From G963666895 sp963666895 (lineage in GTDB: Bacteria > Desulfobacterota > Desulfovibrionia > Desulfovibrionales > Desulfovibrionaceae), in NCBI GenBank assembly GCA_963666895.2, contig CAXXNS010000010.1:248001-312000 (forward strand): a stretch of DNA of 64,000 bases, given 5' to 3'. This document shows positions 58,650 through 64,000 of this stretch, in pieces. The position numbers and the translations under genes were made by a program. Under the pieces are notes generated by a model. It was not told the DNA's origin. It saw only the letters and a list, made by a program, of their open reading frames with translations, and searched no databases. How positions within the stretch are numbered: position 1 is the first letter of the stretch; each line of letters starts with the position of its first letter.

Positions 58650-59407
58650 ACGTCTGGCGGGAACCCAAGGCGGACTTCGTGGCCAAATACTTCCGCAACC
58701 AGGAGCCCTCGCACCTCAAGTGGGCGCGCGACGAGGGGCTCGAACTCTCCAAGGTCGTGGTCCAGATTCCGGCCCGCTCGCAGTCCACGCGCCTTGTGGA
58801 CAAGAACGTCCGCGACCTCTGCGGCAAGCCGCTGCTGGCCTACACCGCCATGATCGCCACCCGGCTCAAGAACGTGGACCGGGTCATCATCAACACCGAC
58901 TCGGCCCGCTACGCCAAGATCGGGGAGCGCTTCGGCCTGGAGGCCCCTTTCCTCCGTCCGTCAGAAATCGCCACGAAAAGCAGCAACCTGCTCTGGGCCT
59001 CCTACTACATGACGCGCCATTTCGTTGACGCCAACTACCCCGTCAAGACGATCATCACCCTGCTGCCCACCTCGCCCTTCCGCAACCTGGCCACCATCCA
59101 GGATCTCGTGGACCGGACCATCGAATTCGGCGCGGCCCAGACCGTGGCCCGGGTCAACGCCCTGACCCGACCCTACACCGACGACCAAGGGGAACTCCTC
59201 GTCAGGCCTTATGAAAATCGCACGGAAACCCTGTGCTGCAAACCCTTCGGCCTGTTCTCGGGCGAACACATGATCAAGAAGCACATCGTGAAGAACCACG
59301 TCCTGTTCGTGGACAATCCGGTGGAGCTTATCGACATCGACCTGGCCAAGGATTTCGAACTGGCGGAATACGTCCTGAACAACGGGCTGCACGACTTTGG
59401 AGTCTGA
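58646..59407 (+). CDS. CMP-sugar-type cytidylyltransferase
   Basis: 253 residues of the NeuA/KdsB-like nucleotidyltransferase group: Gln-Ile-Pro-Ala-Arg-Ser-Gln-Ser-Thr-Arg (sugar-nucleotide loop), Lys-Pro-Leu-Leu-Ala-Tyr-Thr, Asp-Ser-Ala-Arg-Tyr-Ala, Leu-Leu-Pro-Thr-Ser-Pro-Phe-Arg and a C-terminal Asp-Ile-Asp-Leu. These form CMP-activated sugars such as sialic-acid relatives or Kdo. Overlaps the upstream gene by ATGA. No NeuB-type synthase is visible in the window. Confidence 0.85.
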   Translation: MNVWREPKADFVAKYFRNQEPSHLKWARDEGLELSKVVVQIPARSQSTRLVDKNVRDLCGKPLLAYTAMIATRLKNVDRVIINTDSARYAKIGERFGLEAPFLRPSEIATKSSNLLWASYYMTRHFVDANYPVKTIITLLPTSPFRNLATIQDLVDRTIEFGAAQTVARVNALTRPYTDDQGELLVRPYENRTETLCCKPFGLFSGEHMIKKHIVKNHVLFVDNPVELIDIDLAKDFELAEYVLNNGLHDFGV

Positions 59408-59408
59408 C

Positions 59409-60161
59409 ATGCGCGCCTACATCATCGCCCACGACGGTACCGACCGCACCGCGTCCATCCAGGACTCCCCGGCCATGGCCTCGGTCTGGATCGACTGGAC
59501 CAAGACCCTGCTGGCCGAGACCCTGCCCGCCATCACGGTCCAGGTGGTCGGAGACGCCTCCGGCCCCGGCCCACTACAGGCGAGCCTGGCCGAAGCCCTG
59601 GAAAGCGGGAACTGGGACGGGCTCTCCCGGGCCTGCGGCGACGGCCGAACGCTCCTGGTTTCGCCCTTTGCGGGCTGCCTCTCCCGCAACCGGCTGCAAG
59701 GTTTCGTAGACCGCCTCCTCTCCCTGGAGGCCCCGGCCGCCCTGCGCTCCCGCTACAAGGTGGACGCCAACGCCAACCCCCTCTGGCTGCGGCCCCTGCC
59801 CCACGACGGCCGCTTCGGCTCCGCGACGCAGGTATCCTGGGATGCCTGCAAAAAAACCGATCCCGGGAAGTATTGCCAGGTGGTGGCCGACCGTTACGCG
59901 AACAAGGAAATCCTAGGCAGCCAATACTTGCCCGACATGTACACCGAGGACGACGCCCTGGTCGGCCTGGCGCCCGCCGCCCCGGGCCGCGCCATGGCCG
60001 AGGAACACCATTATTACGACAAGGATGCCGACACCTCGCTCCCGATCCTCTACCGGCTCGGCATCCTCAACCTCCATCCCGGGCAGCGGCTGGCCCTGTC
60101 CCCGAAGCTCACCGGACACGTCCGGGAACTCCTGGACCACGCGGCCCGGCCCGCGGCCTGA
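59409..60161 (+). CDS. Protein of unknown function in glycan operon
   Basis: 250 residues, soluble, no signal peptide and no motif I can name. It starts Met-Arg-Ala-Tyr-Ile-Ile-Ala-His-Asp-Gly-Thr, like a Rossmann-type strand and loop, has a mid-region Phe-Ala-Gly-Cys-Leu-Ser-Arg-Asn-Arg-Leu, and ends with Tyr-Arg-Leu-Gly-Ile-Leu-Asn-Leu. Begins 1 nt after the cytidylyltransferase stop, so co-expressed with it; possibly a nucleotide-sugar partner, but this is guesswork. Confidence 0.7.
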   Translation: MRAYIIAHDGTDRTASIQDSPAMASVWIDWTKTLLAETLPAITVQVVGDASGPGPLQASLAEALESGNWDGLSRACGDGRTLLVSPFAGCLSRNRLQGFVDRLLSLEAPAALRSRYKVDANANPLWLRPLPHDGRFGSATQVSWDACKKTDPGKYCQVVADRYANKEILGSQYLPDMYTEDDALVGLAPAAPGRAMAEEHHYYDKDADTSLPILYRLGILNLHPGQRLALSPKLTGHVRELLDHAARPAA

Positions 60162-60176
60162 GGAACGGCAAAGGCC

Positions 60177-60893
60177 ATGAAGACCGCCCCGCACACCTGC
60201 TCCCTGTATGCGGAATACTGCGCCGTACTCGCGTCCGGGGACTGGAACGTCGTGCCCCGGCCCGAGGCCCCCTTTCTGCGCGCGGACAAGGTCAACGTCT
60301 TCATGCGCCACGACATCGACCAGTTCGGCTGCATCTTTTCCCTGCCGAGCCTGCTCGACCTGGAGAGGCGCCACGGCCTAATCTCCTCCAGCTACGTCAT
60401 CGTGGATGGTTCCAGGTACGACCCCCGGTACGTCCGGGCCGTGGTCGACCGCTATGCGCCCCTGGGCTTCGGCTTCGGCCTGCACAGCAACTGCTATCTC
60501 TACGGCGACGGCGAGATCCGCTTCGGCCGGGAGCTCGAGATCTACGCCGGACTCTTCGGCGCGCCCCCGAACCACTTCACCCAGCACGGCCAGGGCGATC
60601 TCGGACAGAGGGAGCGGAAGCGTTTCAACAACTCCGTGCTCGCCCGCCGGGAAGCGGGCCGCCAGTCGCCGGGCACGGACATCGGCCTGGCCTACGCCCT
60701 GCGCTTCACCGACTCCCGAAACCATAAAAACGGCAAAGCGCTCAGCCATACGCCCGAGGAACTGGCTGCCGGGCTGCCGACCCTGTCGCCCGGGGACACG
60801 GCCCTCTTCCTGACCCACCCTTTCCGCTGGACGCCGCACACCCACGAAATGGTGCGCATCAACCTCTTCAACAACAATCTGTTCCGGGGGTGA
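60177..60893 (+). CDS. Second polysaccharide deacetylase-like protein
   Basis: 238 residues, with a motif-1 form of Phe-Met-Arg-His-Asp-Ile-Asp-Gln, Gly-Phe-Gly-Leu-His-Ser-Asn-Cys as the metal-binding His region and Phe-Leu-Thr-His-Pro-Phe-Arg near the end. This Arg-His-Asp-(x)-Asp form differs from the other deacetylase in the cluster and is like WbmS-type proteins. No export signal. The ATG has AAGG upstream. Confidence 0.78.
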   Translation: MKTAPHTCSLYAEYCAVLASGDWNVVPRPEAPFLRADKVNVFMRHDIDQFGCIFSLPSLLDLERRHGLISSSYVIVDGSRYDPRYVRAVVDRYAPLGFGFGLHSNCYLYGDGEIRFGRELEIYAGLFGAPPNHFTQHGQGDLGQRERKRFNNSVLARREAGRQSPGTDIGLAYALRFTDSRNHKNGKALSHTPEELAAGLPTLSPGDTALFLTHPFRWTPHTHEMVRINLFNNNLFRG

Positions 60894-60896
60894 GCC

Positions 60897-61766
60897 GTGA
60901 CCATGACGCCCTTCGCCCTCTTCGCGGACTCGGGAATCCTCGTCACCGGCAACGCCCGTTCCGGCACGACCCTGCTCATCAGCCTGCTCGACTCCCATCC
61001 CCAGATTCTGTGCATCCCGGTGGAGACGAAGTTCTCCACGGCCCTGAACCAAGCCGACCCGGCCGCCTACCTGACCGAGGAACGCTGTCTGGCGCAGACC
61101 AGACTCAATGTCCACCGCGGCGTGACCCACGGCTTTGAGTACGACCGCCTGGCCACGGCCTTCCGCGAGTTCCTGGCCGACCGCACGGACGAGAAGACCC
61201 TTTTCCTGGCCCTGGTCTACGCCTTCCACCTGGAGTCCGCCCGCCTGGGGCGCGATTCCGGCCGCCTGCGCTTCTGGGCGGAAAAAACCCCAGCCCACTT
61301 CAAGAGCTACGCCCTTTTCCGTGAATCCTTCGGCCGCCTCAAGAACGTCCACATGGTCCGCAACCCCTACGACCTCTTCGCCTCGTGGAAGGACCGCCAA
61401 CCGGGCAACACCCTTGACCTCCTCATCAAGGAGGCCGGGCTTTCCCTGAAGCACTCCCAAAGCCAAGACCAGGATGTCCTGGTCCTGCGGTACGAGGATC
61501 TGGTGTCGAACCCCGAGGCCTGCGTCGCCCGGATGACCGGGTTCCTGGGCCTGGAAGACGACCCCGGGCTCCTCCGACCCACCCACCTGGGGCAGTCCTA
61601 CGGCGGCAATTCCTCCCACGGAATCGGCCACTCGGCCATCTCGTCCGCGGGGCTGTACCGCTACGCCCAACGCATGGAAGAGGCCGACTTCCACACGATC
61701 CGCCGGGAGCTCGCGGACTACCTCGAATACTTCGGTTACGACCATCTTCAATGGAGCACGTCATGA
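60897..61766 (+). CDS. PAPS-dependent sulfotransferase
   Basis: 289 residues. The 5'-phosphosulfate loop is Gly-Asn-Ala-Arg-Ser-Gly-Thr-Thr-Leu-Leu, the 3'-phosphate site Arg-Asn-Pro-Tyr-Asp-Leu-Phe-Ala-Ser-Trp, and Val-Leu-Val-Leu-Arg-Tyr-Glu-Asp-Leu is the conserved strand. It transfers sulfate from PAPS to an acceptor, here presumably a sugar hydroxyl. GTG start at 60897 (ATG at 60903 also possible) with GGGGG upstream. Sulfate reducers need an APS kinase to provide PAPS. Confidence 0.88.
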   Translation: MTMTPFALFADSGILVTGNARSGTTLLISLLDSHPQILCIPVETKFSTALNQADPAAYLTEERCLAQTRLNVHRGVTHGFEYDRLATAFREFLADRTDEKTLFLALVYAFHLESARLGRDSGRLRFWAEKTPAHFKSYALFRESFGRLKNVHMVRNPYDLFASWKDRQPGNTLDLLIKEAGLSLKHSQSQDQDVLVLRYEDLVSNPEACVARMTGFLGLEDDPGLLRPTHLGQSYGGNSSHGIGHSAISSAGLYRYAQRMEEADFHTIRRELADYLEYFGYDHLQWSTS

Positions 61767-62791
61767 ACCGGGATTCGCAACACCGGCCGGCAAGCCTCCT
61801 GGTGTCCGGCGGAATCCAGCGACCCGAAGCCGAGGCCATGGATTCCCTCTCGGGCACCCACTACCACCGCGCCCGGCTCTCCCGCGTGGACCTGGCCGCG
61901 GGCAGCGAGCAGACGCTGCTGGACTACGAGACCCCCGAGGGCGCGCGGCCGGAGACCACCCCGGGCATCCGCTTCACGGCCATGACCCTGGACAAGGACA
62001 GGCTCTACCTGTGCACGGGCACGGAGATATTCCTGTACTCCCATCCCGGGCTGGAACTCCTGCGCTACGCCACCCATCCCCATTTCCACGACATCCACCA
62101 CGTGGCGCCCCTGAACAGCGCGCTCTACGTGGCCTCCACCGGCCTGGACATGGTCCTGCGCCTGGACCCGGACACCCTGGAGCCGATGGATTCGGTCAAC
62201 GCGGGTGACACCCCCACCTGGGAACGCTTCGACCAAGGCAAGGACTGGCGGCTGGTCCACTCCACCCAACCCCACGAGGCCCATCCCAACTTCCTGTTCA
62301 CCATGAACGGCCAAGCCTGGGTCACCCGGGGGTTCAAGAACGACGTCATGCGGTTGGACGACCCGTCCGAAACCGTGCGCCTGAGCGAGCTTCGGGTGCA
62401 CGACGGAGTGGCCCACCAGGGCCTGCTGTATTTCACCAGCGTGGACGGGACCATCATCGTGCTGGACCCCGAAACCAAGAAAATCGTGGAGCGCGTGGAC
62501 CTCAAGGCCCTGGAGCAGACCGACCTGCCCCTGGGCTGGTGCCGCGGCCTGGCCGTGCGCGACAACGTGGCCTACGTGGGCTACACCACCCTGCGCACCA
62601 CCCGCTGGAAGGACAACGTGGAGGTCTTCCTGAACAGGAGGACCGGGCAGTACAGCAAGGTCCTGCCCTCCCGGGTCTGCGCCTACGACCTGGCCCAACG
62701 AACCAAGCTCGGCGAGTACGTGTTCGGCCGCGACTCCATCGGCGCGGTCTTCGGCGTCCTGGTCGACGAAGCCGGGGAAAACGGATCATGA
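61763..62791 (+). CDS. DUF4915-like (TIGR03032-type) beta-propeller-like protein
   Basis: 342 residues with repeats of hydrophobic strands and aromatic turns (Arg-Leu-Tyr-Leu-Cys-Thr-Gly, Ala-Leu-Tyr-Val-Ala-Ser-Thr-Gly, Leu-Leu-Tyr-Phe-Thr-Ser-Val-Asp-Gly, Val-Ala-Tyr-Val-Gly-Tyr-Thr), consistent with a beta-propeller. Such proteins sit beside sulfotransferases and glycosyltransferases in surface-glycan clusters; function unknown. The ATG at 61763 overlaps the sulfotransferase stop and has GGAG upstream. Confidence 0.72.
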   Translation: MNRDSQHRPASLLVSGGIQRPEAEAMDSLSGTHYHRARLSRVDLAAGSEQTLLDYETPEGARPETTPGIRFTAMTLDKDRLYLCTGTEIFLYSHPGLELLRYATHPHFHDIHHVAPLNSALYVASTGLDMVLRLDPDTLEPMDSVNAGDTPTWERFDQGKDWRLVHSTQPHEAHPNFLFTMNGQAWVTRGFKNDVMRLDDPSETVRLSELRVHDGVAHQGLLYFTSVDGTIIVLDPETKKIVERVDLKALEQTDLPLGWCRGLAVRDNVAYVGYTTLRTTRWKDNVEVFLNRRTGQYSKVLPSRVCAYDLAQRTKLGEYVFGRDSIGAVFGVLVDEAGENGS

Positions 62792-64000
62792 AGGCGACCT
62801 TCTGCGCCTACGACCGGCCCAACTATGTGGGCGGGCCCAACGCGGGTCTCATCCGGCTGCTGCCCGAGCTCAAGCGGCGCGGCCTGGACGTGGAGTGCCT
62901 GCTCCTGGTCTTCGGGGACCGGCATGAGCTGCCCACACTGCGCGCCCTGGAGGCGGCCGGGGTGCCCTGCCGGTACACCCGGTACCACGACAACACCGAG
63001 CTTCGGGTGCGCTGGCTCCTGGAGCAGATGCGCGAAAATCCGCCGGACGTGTTCGTGCCCAACCTCATGCCCGCGGCCTATTTCGCGTCCCGCTGGTGCC
63101 GCGAGGCGGGCATCCCCACCGTGGGCGTGCTGCGCAACGTGGACGACTTTCACCAGGGCTTTCTGGAGGCCTTCGCCTCGGGCGACCTCCGGTTCCGGCA
63201 AACCACCTTTGTGGGCGTGGCCCGGCTGTGCATGGACATGATCCGCCACGAGGCCCCGTACATGGAGTTCTGCGAGCAGATTCCCTCGCCCGTGCTGGTG
63301 CCCGAACAGACCGTGGCCCACGGCGCGAATCCCTTCCGGGTCATGTACTCCGGACGGCTGGTGCTCAAGAGCAAGCGCGCCGACCTGATCGCCGAGGCGT
63401 TCTGCAAGTCCGCCCGGGAGGTGGAGGGCACGGCCTACTCCATCCTGGGCCACGGCCCGGACCGCGACAAGGTGGAGGCCGTGCTGGAGCGCGAGGGCCA
63501 GGGCCTGGACGTGACCCTGGTCGGCCGCGTGGATTCCACCCAGATGCCCGAACAAATTCTGCGCCACCAGTGCGTGGTCCTGTTCTCGGAATACGAGGGC
63601 GTGCCCCTGGCCTTCACCGAGGCCATGGCCGCAGGCGTGGTGCCCCTGGCCACCCGGGGTCGCGGCGGGGTGGAGGAGCTGGTGGAGCACGAGCGCACCG
63701 GCCTGTACCTGGACGACCCCCTGCGCGACCTGCCCAAGGCCGTGGCCCGGCTCAAGAACGACCCGGCCCTGTACGCCGAACTCTCGGCCAACGCCCGCAA
63801 GCGGGCCAGCGAGCTGGCCGGGCTGGACAAGGTGGCGGACCAGTGGTGCGCCCTGTTCGCGCGGCTTCAGGGCACGGAAGGCCCGCGCCGCAGGATCGCC
63901 GACCCCCTGTTCCTGGACCTGCCCCCGGTCAACCCCAAGGTGGCCGTGGAGGACCAGCGCGTGGGACGGCTCGGCCGCGTGGCGGCCTGGGCCAAGTCCA
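62788..64000 (+). CDS. Glycosyltransferase family 4 (partial, runs off window)
   Basis: 404 codons visible, no stop; the C-terminus is outside. N-terminal Gly-Gly-Pro-Asn-Ala-Gly-Leu loop, a middle Met-Tyr-Ser-Gly-Arg-Leu-Val-Leu-Lys-Ser-Lys strand, and the GT4 signature Phe-Ser-Glu-Tyr-Glu-Gly-Val-Pro-Leu-Ala-Phe-Thr-Glu-Ala-Met-Ala-Ala-Gly. A retaining transferase using a nucleotide sugar. Starts 4 nt before the previous stop (ATGA). The last residues are less like the core, suggesting an added tail or domain. Confidence 0.88.
   Translation, partial: MKATFCAYDRPNYVGGPNAGLIRLLPELKRRGLDVECLLLVFGDRHELPTLRALEAAGVPCRYTRYHDNTELRVRWLLEQMRENPPDVFVPNLMPAAYFASRWCREAGIPTVGVLRNVDDFHQGFLEAFASGDLRFRQTTFVGVARLCMDMIRHEAPYMEFCEQIPSPVLVPEQTVAHGANPFRVMYSGRLVLKSKRADLIAEAFCKSAREVEGTAYSILGHGPDRDKVEAVLEREGQGLDVTLVGRVDSTQMPEQILRHQCVVLFSEYEGVPLAFTEAMAAGVVPLATRGRGGVEELVEHERTGLYLDDPLRDLPKAVARLKNDPALYAELSANARKRASELAGLDKVADQWCALFARLQGTEGPRRRIADPLFLDLPPVNPKVAVEDQRVGRLGRVAAWAKS

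Noticed and set aside
47270..64000. Glycan operon as a recently acquired low-GC island
   Set aside because: Codon and base use look the same as in flanking genes; no att site, integrase or repeat borders are visible.

Overview
The window is GC-rich, gene-dense bacterial chromosome with short gaps and many start/stop (ATGA) overlaps. Paired ATP synthase b and b' genes beside an mreBCD-mrdA-rodA-bactofilin block, a TSUP anion exporter with a small membrane partner, a CobD-CobQ fusion and a LytTR-acs pair suggest a sulfate-reducing member of the Desulfovibrionales. That placement is inferred from gene content; no rRNA or tRNA is present to confirm it.

Layout. 1-6.8 kb (minus strand): the start of the atp operon (b', b) and the rod-shape operon mreB-mreC-mreD-mrdA-rodA-bactofilin. 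7.0-8.5 kb: a radical SAM protein and an alkylguanine-DNA methyltransferase. 8.5-11.7 kb: pstS-pstC-pstA behind a good Pho box, with pstB and phoU absent. 11.9-14.6 kb: a eukaryotic-type UDP-galactopyranose mutase, an M24 peptidase and a DUF4911 protein. 14.7-20.2 kb (minus): NhaB antiporter, a TSUP exporter pair, a gene-free stretch with a candidate small RNA, and a metal/anion exporter-MarR operon with twin operators over its promoter. 20.3-23.4 kb: glycosyltransferase, TatD DNase and two unknowns, ending in a 125-bp palindromic element. 23.5-27.6 kb (minus): Ser/Thr kinase with a C-terminal DUF1566 domain, overlapping cobD-cobQ.

27.7-47 kb is mostly housekeeping: BrnT/BrnA toxin-antitoxin, a metallophosphoesterase, LytTR regulator and acetyl-CoA synthetase, lepA-lepB, a Tat-type cysteine protease, an ankyrin protein, an ATC-hydrolase-like protein, a membrane diguanylate cyclase, ComM, MsrAB, small secreted proteins, an AMIN-amidase and NAD+ synthase.

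47.3-64 kb is one compact plus-strand operon of at least 16 genes that runs off the window: epimerase, aminotransferase, two deacetylase-like proteins, formyltransferase, AsnB-type amidotransferase, phosphoesterase, ATP-grasp enzyme, radical SAM enzyme, a multi-span membrane protein, FkbM-like protein, CMP-sugar-type cytidylyltransferase, sulfotransferase, a beta-propeller-like protein, a glycosyltransferase and an unknown. It most likely builds and decorates a surface glycan with amino, formyl, amide and sulfate groups. It is the best candidate here for an undescribed system.
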